Shown here one piece after another: positions 1 through 8,206 of a DNA stretch of 64,000 nucleotides (position 1 is its first letter; each line of letters begins with the position of its first letter). The position numbers were made by a program, and so were the translations under genes. Source of the stretch: Fragilariopsis cylindrus CCMP1102 (taxonomy: Eukaryota > Bacillariophyta > Bacillariophyceae > Bacillariales > Bacillariaceae); contig FMBT01000304.1 in the NCBI GenBank assembly GCA_900095095.1, positions 372,001 to 436,000 of the forward strand. Direction: 5' to 3'. The notes under the pieces are model-generated. The model was not told where the DNA came from. It did not search any database and saw nothing but the letters and a program-made list of their open reading frames with translations.

Positions 1-1132
1 CTCCCCTCTCGCGCCGATGTTTGTTTGGGGGGAAAAGTTCTCCTACTGTATTCTTCAATAATAAAATCCTGAAATAAAAAACGTATGAACAAATAAAGCC
101 TATGATTAGTAATTAGGGAAAGAAAATACCGTTCTCCAGGGGGCATATGTAGCTGAAATTGGGTACGCTGATAATTGAAATATAGGTAAACCGCATACAT
201 TATTATTATTGATATTGCGTTACCATTGAGTCGACGTCTTCTTATGGTAATACTATTAGTGGCGTAATGTCATCATTTATCGGACACTTATTGTACTGGA
301 GCCTGTACTGGTATCAGGAAAATATCGAACGAAAGAAAACGGTCAGGTGTACAATAAGTATCTAATCGTGGTAGCCTAACTCACTGTTACTGGTATAAGT
401 AGGAATAGTGTTCATAATATATATATCGTTGTCGTCGACGTTTGAAGTGGTAATACTATTGAGTGGCGTAATGCTGTCATCATTATCGGACATTCATTGT
501 ACTGGTATTAGGAAAAGTTCGAACGAAAGAAAACAGTCAAGTGTACAATAAGTATCTAATCGTATGACTAGGAACAGTGGTCATATATATCACAAAAATA
601 TCAGCCAAATACCGTACAGTATGCACTTTTTCTTCAACAACAAAGTAGATTAATTACGAAACAGAAGGAATCATTTCTATCTTAGTCTCTAGTATAAGTA
701 AGGTATATCTCATTTTTATGCATGTATTCCCACGAATATATCAGTTTAGAACACCAGTACATATAGTATTGAATTATTCCACGAATACCTACGATTAGTA
801 TATAAGGAAAGAACATCTGTTTTCTACGGGCATAGGTAACTTAGGAAAGTCCCCCGGCTTCGCCGAGAGGTTGCAAAAGTACTATATGTATCGAAACGTG
901 ATACGACAATGTAATGCGCTAAAGACGAGAAAGTGAAACAAAAGAAGACGAACTGTGGCTTTGTAGATGTTCTATTTTGTTTAGAAATCTATCTACGATG
1001 GCAGCAGCTAGCAGCTTCAATAGAAATTTTACAGCGATCTGTAGTAATAATAAGTAGAAAAAATTAACTTCTTTTAACCTAACGTGATAGCTAATCATTT
1101 TTATTGTATTGTATTTTATTTTATATTACTAT
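1..1132. other. Noncoding left edge
   Basis: No convincing coding frame. The stretch is AT-rich and holds the tandem direct repeat listed at 232-590. It is downstream of the minus-strand gene that ends at 1133. I see no RNA gene. Confidence 0.6.
232..590. repeat. Imperfect tandem direct repeat, about 205-bp unit, 2 copies
   Basis: The segment from about 232 (CGACGTCTTC, then GGTAATACTATT, GGCGTAATG, ATCGGACA, GTACAATAAGTATCTAATCG) recurs from about 437 with small indels and substitutions. Both copies contain the blocks GAACGAAAGAAAAC and GTACAATAAGTATCTAATCG. Function unknown; it looks like a local tandem duplication. Confidence 0.75.
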
Positions 1133-3634
1133 TTACTGTACTAATGGGTTCGTCAAAATTAATGGTGGTTTCATGTCGTTGTCGTTGTCGTTGTCATCAT
1201 CATCGTCATCATCCTCCAAATTTATGAATCCGTTGTAGATACGTAGTAAGTCTGTAGATGCTGATGATATTCTTCTGCCTGGTATACTGCGAGTACTTGA
1301 GGGTGCTGCTTGATCTGGTGATATTCCAACGCAAATAGTCTTCCTTCTACCGATACTAGTAGCACTTGCAGTAACACGGTGGTGAGCTGCTCCTGTAATC
1401 GGTGTAGATTCACAAATAGTCACCCTTCTGTTACTAGCAATACCACTTTTGCTTCTAGAAATACTACTCATCATATTTTGTCTTCTATCGGTAGCAGTAG
1501 TAGCAGTAATAAATCCAGTACTTTGTCTTCTATCGGTAGCAGTAGTAGCAGCAGTGATAAATCCAGTAGTAGTAGGAACAGCAACATCTTCGGTATCACC
1601 ATACTCATAATCAATTTCAACAGAGGAACTACCAATAGAAAGTGCTGAATCTCTTCTGCTACTACCATGTTCGCTCTTATTTAAGGACATTGCTGCTGAA
1701 TTCCTTCTACTATTACGGGGGGAAGCAAGAATTCCACTTTTTCTTCTAAAAAGAGTTCTTCTCGAAGTATTAGCAGGTCCAGAGGAATTTGAAGCCATCA
1801 TATCTCGTCGTCTTCCATTGATAGCAGTAGCAGCAGCAGCAGCAGTAATATATCCAGAAGTTGGAACACTATTTTCGGTATCACCATACTCATAATCCAC
1901 AGAGGAACATGTACTACCACTAGAAATTGCTGAATCTCTTCTGCTGCTACCATGTTCGCTCTTATTTAAGGACATTGCTGCTGACTTCCTTCTACCCCGA
2001 CTTGGGGACATAGTTTCACTTTTTCTTCGAAATAGACTTCTTCTGGAAGTATTATTATAAGTAGTAGTGGAAGGCGGAGAAACCATCATATCTCGTCTCC
2101 CATTTCCAGTCACATTAGTAGTAGGAACAACAGCTTCGTACGTATCACCATACCCATAATCTGTTACCAGATCCACAGAGGAGTCAGAATCTGCCATAGA
2201 TGCATAACTAGCACTTAAGGCTGCAGCTGCAGCTGCTGCTGTTGCTGCAGCTGCTACTACTGTTGCTGAATGTTGTGCAGCTGCATTAATCGTTGCCCTT
2301 CTTGCACCATGGGAGGAACATCGTGGAGCAATACTAGTAATAGTATTTCTTCTACTACTATTACTAGTAGTAGGAATGAGAGCTTCGTCATTACCATACC
2401 TATAGTCAATATAGGAAGAAAACGTCATCTTGTTTTGACTCATTCCATCAGCAGCAGTAGTAGTATCGTTGTTGGAAGGAAAAAAGGAAAGACTATCTTC
2501 CGTCACACCCATATCGAAACCTGATGAGGATGACATATCAAGTCGAAGGGGAATAGTTGCATTACTATTATTACCACCACCATTACTAATAACATATTCC
2601 TCCTTCGTTGTTACTTGTTCATTATTATTATTACTTGCCGCCGAAACAATACCACTGGCGGAAAGACTAACTTCTTCAGTTCCACCCCCATCGAATAATC
2701 CAGATGATAATGACATATTATTATTCACGGTAATGATTGCATTGCTATCATTGTTACTATTACTGTCCTCCATTCTGTGTTCACTTGTACCCATATCATC
2801 GTTATTACTGAAACTATCATTTGCAGCAATAACGCATTCACTACCCTCACTTCTATTTCCATCAAATAGTAGAGATGATGATGACATCTCATATGTAACA
2901 GGAGTATCACTACCACTACCATTACTACCCTTACTAATCACTTCCTCCGCATTCGTTGTTGTTGTTTGTGCTTCATTATTATTACTTGCCATAGCAACAA
3001 TACCAACGGAAAGGAGACTATCTTCTTCACTTTTCTGTCTAAGAGGAACAGTTGCATTACTATGATTACCACCATTATTATTACTTGCCATATCATCAAT
3101 ACCAACGGAACGACTAACTTCTTCACTTCCACCCCCATCGCATAATCCAGCTGATAGTGACATATTATTACTAATCTGTCTAAGGGGAATAGTTGCATTA
3201 TGTTCATCTTGATCATCGCATAATCCAGCAGATAATGACATATTATTACTGATCTGTCTAAGGGGAATAGTTGCATTATGTTCATCTTGATCATTATTGT
3301 TGCTTGCAGCAGCAGCAACAATAACGCAAGCACTACTATCACTTAAACCTCCATCAAATCCAGATGCTACTGACGATTCGGACATTTCCATTTGTAATGA
3401 CGCTGCTGATGACGCATCCATTTTGAAGGATGCTAATTCTAATAATAAATTCTCATTTGTTTCTTCTAATTGTTCAATTCGACGTTTCTGTTCTGCATTT
3501 TCAATACGTAATTGTTTCATTTCTTTGTTTCTTAAATCATGTTTATTTGAATTTTCAGATAATAATGATGTTGTTGCTGATTCATGATCACCATCATCTT
3601 CCGGCACGATTATTAATTCACGTAAACAATCCAT
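1133..3634 (-). CDS. Ser/Asn-rich repetitive protein with N-terminal coiled coil
   Basis: An 833-residue protein of unknown function. Residues about 35-75 form a charged heptad stretch (NKEMKQLRIENAEQKRRIEQ) that should be a coiled coil. The rest is low complexity, rich in Ser, Asn, Thr and Arg, and built from repeated modules: an N-terminal set around ATIPLRQ..NNMSLS and a C-terminal set around FRRKS, MSLNKSEHGSSRRDS and DYEYGDTE. Several RRxS motifs resemble basophilic-kinase sites. The end carries RRISS.STDLLRI followed by an Asp/Asn tail. The start ATG at 3632-3634 is a true ATG. The neighbour at 5185-5973 shares the coiled coil and the C-terminal RRISSSS.DLLRI block, so the two are paralogues. 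No signal peptide or membrane segment was seen. A phosphorylated scaffold is possible but only inferred. Confidence 0.75.
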   Translation of the reverse strand: MDCLRELIIVPEDDGDHESATTSLLSENSNKHDLRNKEMKQLRIENAEQKRRIEQLEETNENLLLELASFKMDASSAASLQMEMSESSVASGFDGGLSDSSACVIVAAAASNNNDQDEHNATIPLRQISNNMSLSAGLCDDQDEHNATIPLRQISNNMSLSAGLCDGGGSEEVSRSVGIDDMASNNNGGNHSNATVPLRQKSEEDSLLSVGIVAMASNNNEAQTTTTNAEEVISKGSNGSGSDTPVTYEMSSSSLLFDGNRSEGSECVIAANDSFSNNDDMGTSEHRMEDSNSNNDSNAIITVNNNMSLSSGLFDGGGTEEVSLSASGIVSAASNNNNEQVTTKEEYVISNGGGNNSNATIPLRLDMSSSSGFDMGVTEDSLSFFPSNNDTTTAADGMSQNKMTFSSYIDYRYGNDEALIPTTSNSSRRNTITSIAPRCSSHGARRATINAAAQHSATVVAAAATAAAAAAALSASYASMADSDSSVDLVTDYGYGDTYEAVVPTTNVTGNGRRDMMVSPPSTTTYNNTSRRSLFRRKSETMSPSRGRRKSAAMSLNKSEHGSSRRDSAISSGSTCSSVDYEYGDTENSVPTSGYITAAAAATAINGRRRDMMASNSSGPANTSRRTLFRRKSGILASPRNSRRNSAAMSLNKSEHGSSRRDSALSIGSSSVEIDYEYGDTEDVAVPTTTGFITAATTATDRRQSTGFITATTATDRRQNMMSSISRSKSGIASNRRVTICESTPITGAAHHRVTASATSIGRRKTICVGISPDQAAPSSTRSIPGRRISSASTDLLRIYNGFINLEDDDDDDDNDNDNDMKPPLILTNPLVQ
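3139..3294. repeat. 78-bp coding tandem repeat, 2 near-identical copies
   Basis: Units at about 3139-3216 and 3217-3294 each begin CGCATAATCCAGC and end CATCTTGATCAT. The period of 78 is a multiple of three, so it duplicates 26 residues (ATIPLRQISNNMSLSAGLC plus flanks) in frame in the gene above. Near identity implies a recent duplication. Confidence 0.9.
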
Positions 3635-5184
3635 TTTATATAAATATTATTCTTGGAAAAAGTTAGGTAGTATTCAAATAGAGTGTGGGGGGTGTTGCTG
3701 ACAACTTGTGTAATGTCGACTTTTTAATGTACTTTTTTAAAAAGAATTTTGATATTGTGAGATTTTCATATCTTGATTTTCTAGATGGCATACGCTAACT
3801 TATCCGTTTGATTTTCCTGTTGCATACGCTAACTTATTCAAAATACTGTCCGTGCACTTTTACCATCGCCGATCGAATTCTTCAAGTTATTTTACCAGTA
3901 TATTGAAGTCGATGAGGATGACGTAAATTCTACATAAGGTATACAATCTACTATATATACAAACCTTTTACTTATCGTATAAAAAAATCAGTGGTCGTTA
4001 AGGGACTAGAAAAACGTTGTATGACACACTGATAAACGTGTCATTAAGACGTTTGTACGACTACAAACAGCATAGTACAACGGGTATACAATATTATATG
4101 CCCCCAAATGCCCCCCACTGTTCTTACGCCTCGGAAGTACTATAAGGTCGAGATTCAAAGGGGGGAGACTACTTTGGGTGCGTCTCATTATTGTTTGTGG
4201 ATATTTTATTGCCGGAGATCCAACAAATTGCACACAAATACGTACTGTATATTATTATTTTAAGTTTATATATTAATTATTTCTTAGTCGTCTGTTTGCT
4301 CAGTGCGCGCACTACTGTGGTAGTGACGCACTTCAACGTTGGGTGCGTCACGGTCTCATTATGTTTCGCACTTTTTCGTTAGTGATCATTATTGGTGCGC
4401 GTCTCGAGTCTTTGTATTGCGCTGTATTTTTAGATACTTTACCACAACCCCTTTTTGCTACTGTATATATTCTGAGCGATATGTCGTGTGGTGTCCGTTT
4501 GAGTGGGAGTGAAAATTAAAAACCGTCCCAGTTAATTCGCCACACAATAATTTGACTATTAATTTCATTTCTCGAAAAGTGTTCGTTAGAATGGGAGTTG
4601 ATGTGATTTTTGCTATGTTACATATATGTATGCTTGCTATCCCCTTCGAGGGGACATTAAAAAAGACCTTTATATCTAATCGTCGAACGAATATTCGAAC
4701 TGCTTTTTTTCTTTCTTTTTATCTGCCGTCAGTCATGATTGATCCCCATCAACCTGCGGCTATGGTATCCGTTGCCTGCCTCCGAGTGATCGAACGCGCT
4801 TTATTACGATTATTGCTCTACAGTATTCCTCGCTTCTTACTTATTCCTGGTTGGGATATGATGCTCCTGAGTGACAATAGTAGTTCGCAGATGCAGGACT
4901 ACTATATACTGCCATCCAAATTGCAAATAATTAATGAAGTAATGGAAGAATAGTTTAACAGGCAACGATGCTCTGTACTGTACGGTAGATCCCGTAGTAT
5001 AGCATCGTCTACAGCACTCCGCCTACTGCAACATCTCTCACGCGTACACAATACTGTAGATGTAAACTACCTAAAACTATAAGGACATATTATATCAAAT
5101 AAGATTTCTTTTTATATATATATTATGTAGTTAGTTTGTTTTATTTAAAATTGAGTCGATAGTCGACCCACCGAAACTTTCTTT
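3635..5184. other. Intergenic region, one weak ORF
   Basis: No recognised gene. A plus-strand frame is open from 4552 and has its first ATG at 4591, ending at 4953 (about 120 codons). It has no recognisable domain, and its composition differs from the Ser/Asn-rich coding style of the neighbours, so I do not call it. GC-richer patches with TGCGTCAC motifs occur near 4340-4360. Confidence 0.4.
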
Positions 5185-5973
5185 TTAATGTACTTCGTCG
5201 TCTTCATCATCATCATCATCATCCTGAAGTAAAGCCATTCCCTTGCAGATCCTTAATAAGTCTTTCGACGATGACGATATTCTTCTGCGAGCGGTTCTAC
5301 TACTGCTAGTACTATTGGTACTACCACTACCACCACTACCACCACTGCCACCACTATTAGTTGAATATGGTGAAGAGGAAGCAATCGTCACTCTTCTGCT
5401 ACCACGGCGAGATGTCGATGTCATACTAGAACCACGACGTAATGTACTCGATGTACGACTTAAGCAGGATTTTACTGCCTTTGGTGTAGTGACACCAACA
5501 GTTACCCTTCTGTTAGCAGCATGGGGTGAACATCTTGTGAAAGTAATGGCATCACTATTTCTTCTGGGAATAGCTGCATTGCTATTACTATTACTTTTAG
5601 TATTTGCAGTAGTATTAGTAATAACGGAAAAACTGGTCTCGTTCATCGAGTTCTCGCTTCCACCTCCATCGTACAATCCTGTTCCTGCTGTCGAGCGTAC
5701 TGATGATACGGACTGATTCATTCGTAAGGATGCTAATTCCAATAGTAAGTCATCATTCTGATCTTCTAATTGTTCAATTCTTCTTTTATGCTCGGCACGT
5801 TCAATTTTTAATTCTTTCATTTCTTTGTTTAAAAGTAGTTCTTTCATTTCTTTGCTTCGGGACGGCCATACAGTATCCTTCATATTTAATACTATTGGAG
5901 GGAGTTGATTATCTTGATTATTATCTTCCTCATTCACTACCATTGTTTTACGCGAGCTTTCAGTACGACACAT
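5185..5973 (-). CDS. Coiled-coil, Ser/Arg-rich protein (paralogue of the 1133-3634 gene)
   Basis: The frame is open to 6144, but that first codon is TTG. The first ATG is at 5971-5973, giving about 262 residues; a second ATG lies ten codons later. The protein carries the same charged coiled coil as its larger neighbour (NKEMKELKIERAEHKRRIEQ), then Ser/Thr-rich sequence with RRGS and RRVT motifs, a Gly-Ser repeat, and the shared C-terminal block RRISSSSKDLLRI followed by an acidic Asp tail. Function unknown. Compared with the 833-residue paralogue it lacks the expanded repeat modules, so it may show the ancestral size. Upstream lies a 30-bp direct doublet (6180-6239). Confidence 0.7.
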   Translation of the reverse strand: MCRTESSRKTMVVNEEDNNQDNQLPPIVLNMKDTVWPSRSKEMKELLLNKEMKELKIERAEHKRRIEQLEDQNDDLLLELASLRMNQSVSSVRSTAGTGLYDGGGSENSMNETSFSVITNTTANTKSNSNSNAAIPRRNSDAITFTRCSPHAANRRVTVGVTTPKAVKSCLSRTSSTLRRGSSMTSTSRRGSRRVTIASSSPYSTNSGGSGGSGGSGSTNSTSSSRTARRRISSSSKDLLRICKGMALLQDDDDDDEDDEVH

Positions 5974-6179
5974 GATTAATGATCTTTTATATTCTTGCTT
6001 TTTAGATTTCGGATTGTAGTTGATAAGGTGTATAGCTGGTTGACAAATGTATGAGGTCGCCTTTTCTCTTCTTTCGTCCTTTTTTTTTCTTCTTTTTTGA
6101 ATTGAGCGAATTGTAAATTGTGATAGTGAAACAAATTGTGACAATTTTACGACGGGCTGATAAATCTCTACAATATCAA

Positions 6180-6239
6180 ATTGCCGGCGACGAACGAAAA
6201 ACGACAGATATTGCCGGCGACGAACAAAAAACGACAGAC
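6180..6239. repeat. 30-bp direct doublet upstream of the 5185-5973 gene
   Basis: Two adjacent copies of a unit starting ATTGCCGGCGACGAAC (6180-6209 and 6210-6239) differ at two positions. They lie about 210 bp upstream of the ATG of the minus-strand gene, where a promoter could be; a regulatory role is inference. Confidence 0.8.
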
Positions 6240-6502
6240 ATAAAATGCTTCAAATGCCAACACATAATTGTTACTATAACCAATCGACAGACATAATTTA
6301 TATATATTATACTAGTAGACTTAGGGAAATGGGATTGATTTTCTCGGTGTTATTAAGTACTATTACGACCGAATACGAACAAAATATATGCCACTTTAGA
6401 GAATCCTATTCTTCTTCTCTTCCTTCATTGTTGATCTAACGGGATTGTATTACCTCTTACAATCCCATACTACTCATACTTCAACGTTTTTGTTCAATAC
6501 TG

Positions 6503-6579
6503 CATATCACATTTCATATAAATACTGCAAAGACGATACTGAATATACTCTTCTTTGCAGTATTATGAAATGTGATATG
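6503..6579. other. Near-perfect inverted repeat (about 28-bp stem, 18-nt loop)
   Basis: The arm 6503-6533 (CATATCACATTTCAT.. ACTGCAAAGA) is the reverse complement of 6552-6579 except for three extra bases in the left arm. The 18-nt spacer would be the loop. It lies about 110 bp left of the retrotransposon. It could be a small-RNA precursor, a remnant of a small transposon, or a 3' processing hairpin; no flanking coding sequence explains it. Confidence 0.8.
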
Positions 6580-6691
6580 TGACTCATTTTACATCGACAC
6601 TTAGTTACCTATGCCCCGTACTGTAGGAACTCCGCTCCTTCCTAAGATAATAAGTTTTCCATCGGCATAAGGTAGATTTATTGTACACGCG

Positions 6692-6963
6692 TGTAGCAAA
6701 TGGTCATCATATCGTGACTTGATATCGTGACTTGATATCGTGACTTGATATCGTCACTAGGAGTTGGCGCACCAGTAGGCTAGCGAGCACCTCGCCTCGC
6801 TGACTTCCGTTAGATTACCATCCGTTGAGAGTACGCAAGGTTCAGCGAGCTTGAAGAGCGAGTCTTAACATACCGGTGTACTTTATAGAATAACATGTAG
6901 TAACATGATAGCTCACAATATTAATATACAAACAGACTAAATCTACTACTAGTTTAGGTCACA
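6692..6963 (+). repeat. 5' LTR of the retrotransposon
   Basis: Starts TGTAGCAAATGG and ends GGTCACA. It contains three full tandem copies plus one partial copy of a 13-bp unit ATATCGTGACTTG (6709-6747 and on). The match with the 3' LTR breaks exactly outside these limits. No convincing tRNA primer-binding site was recognised just downstream (6964 on). Confidence 0.95.
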
Positions 6964-7030
6964 GTAATTACTACCTTTTACAGGCTTAGTAGAAGTAAAT
7001 CAAACAACGTTAACAAAACAAGTAATCAAA

Positions 7031-8206
7031 ATGAGCAATCAATCTGTCATCAAGTACAAGCCGTCTTTTGTAAAGTCGGAATTGGTAAGAACGAAGTTGA
7101 AGATTGTAGCGACTAAAGAAGAAGAGATGTGTGTCACTTTTGACACCGGTGGAATCGAAATATTACTTTATGTGATTGAAGATTTTCGCCTTGTAATGGA
7201 ATCATTAGCCATCACTGATACCGATGCAAAGGATAAGTTCTTCAAGAAGATCCTTGGGCACGGACCATCAGAGAAGTGGAAGAAGTTGAAGGCAAAGAAC
7301 TTTTACGTCGATACGACTCTTGAGGGTGTTGTTACAATGACCAAGTTCGACAAGGCACTCAATGGATTCATTGCAACATACTGTACGAGTCAAGATCCAA
7401 AGGGGGATTTGATCGAGTACCTCAAGTCAACACACTGCATGAAACCACGCGAAAAGAGCGTTGCAGAACATCAAGATCGATTGGAAGAACTGATGAGATA
7501 TTCAACTCATCTTGAAGGAACAAGAGCTGATCTAAGCGAGAGTGAACAGAAGCTGATTTTATTTGGCTCTTTCCCTATCGCATGGCAAATCAATTGGAAA
7601 AGAACACAAAGACGCATCCAAGATGCAACAGTGGAAGAAATGATGATCTATATGAATCAGGAAAAGGAAATCTCGGACTCAACATCAACAAGGAACCATC
7701 GAGCGGACAATAACACCGGTAGAGGTGGACGTGGTGGTCGAGGTGGACGCGGCCGAGGCAGAGGCCGAGGTCGTGGTAGAGGAAGAGAAGACCGACGACA
7801 AGGTCGTGGTGGTTATGAATTAACAAGATGTACTCAGCATCAGGGACAACACTTGTGGAAGGAATGTCCTGACAATAGAAGAAGTGATGCGTACAAAAGA
7901 GCCAACGGCGGTGGCAGAGGTCGCGGTCGTGATGGAAGAGGCAGAGGTAGAGGATATGAACAGTCTTATCATACTCAACATCCACATTTACCACCTCCAC
8001 CATTGGCGAACTATATTCCTCCATCAGCAGCGCCTCCTGTCTCTCAAGTCGGAGCAGGTGAATCGCATTATTATGCACAGTATGGTGGTAGTCAGCCTCC
8101 ATCGGTAGCGCCTACCTATGGCAGTACGTATATGTCAAATCTTTCATCCCCAACAAAAACTGGTGAGTTTTATATGGCTAGTGATGGTCATTTTTATCCC
8201 AAGTGA
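7031..8206 (+). CDS. Retrotransposon Gag-like protein
   Basis: A 391-residue protein starting at ATG 7031, 67 bp after the 5' LTR. The N-terminal 220 residues look like a retrotransposon Gag capsid region (AEHQDRLEELM, FGSFPIAW, EEMMIYMNQE). Then comes a strongly basic Arg-Gly tract (residues about 235-260) and a zinc-knuckle-like motif CTQHQGQHLWKEC, of form C-x2-H-x3-H-x4-C rather than the usual C-x2-C-x4-H-x4-C. A second RG tract and a Pro/Tyr-rich tail follow. It ends at TGA 8204-8206, and pol continues in the same frame with no further stop. It would package element RNA in a virus-like particle. Assignment is firm from position and composition; the capsid fold is inferred. Confidence 0.88.
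   Translation: MSNQSVIKYKPSFVKSELVRTKLKIVATKEEEMCVTFDTGGIEILLYVIEDFRLVMESLAITDTDAKDKFFKKILGHGPSEKWKKLKAKNFYVDTTLEGVVTMTKFDKALNGFIATYCTSQDPKGDLIEYLKSTHCMKPREKSVAEHQDRLEELMRYSTHLEGTRADLSESEQKLILFGSFPIAWQINWKRTQRRIQDATVEEMMIYMNQEKEISDSTSTRNHRADNNTGRGGRGGRGGRGRGRGRGRGRGREDRRQGRGGYELTRCTQHQGQHLWKECPDNRRSDAYKRANGGGRGRGRDGRGRGRGYEQSYHTQHPHLPPPPLANYIPPSAAPPVSQVGAGESHYYAQYGGSQPPSVAPTYGSTYMSNLSSPTKTGEFYMASDGHFYPK

Noticed and set aside
4552-4953. Plus-strand ORF of 133 codons
   Set aside because: It starts at TTG, shows no domain and has a composition unlike the confident genes nearby. Kept only as a note in the intergenic entry.
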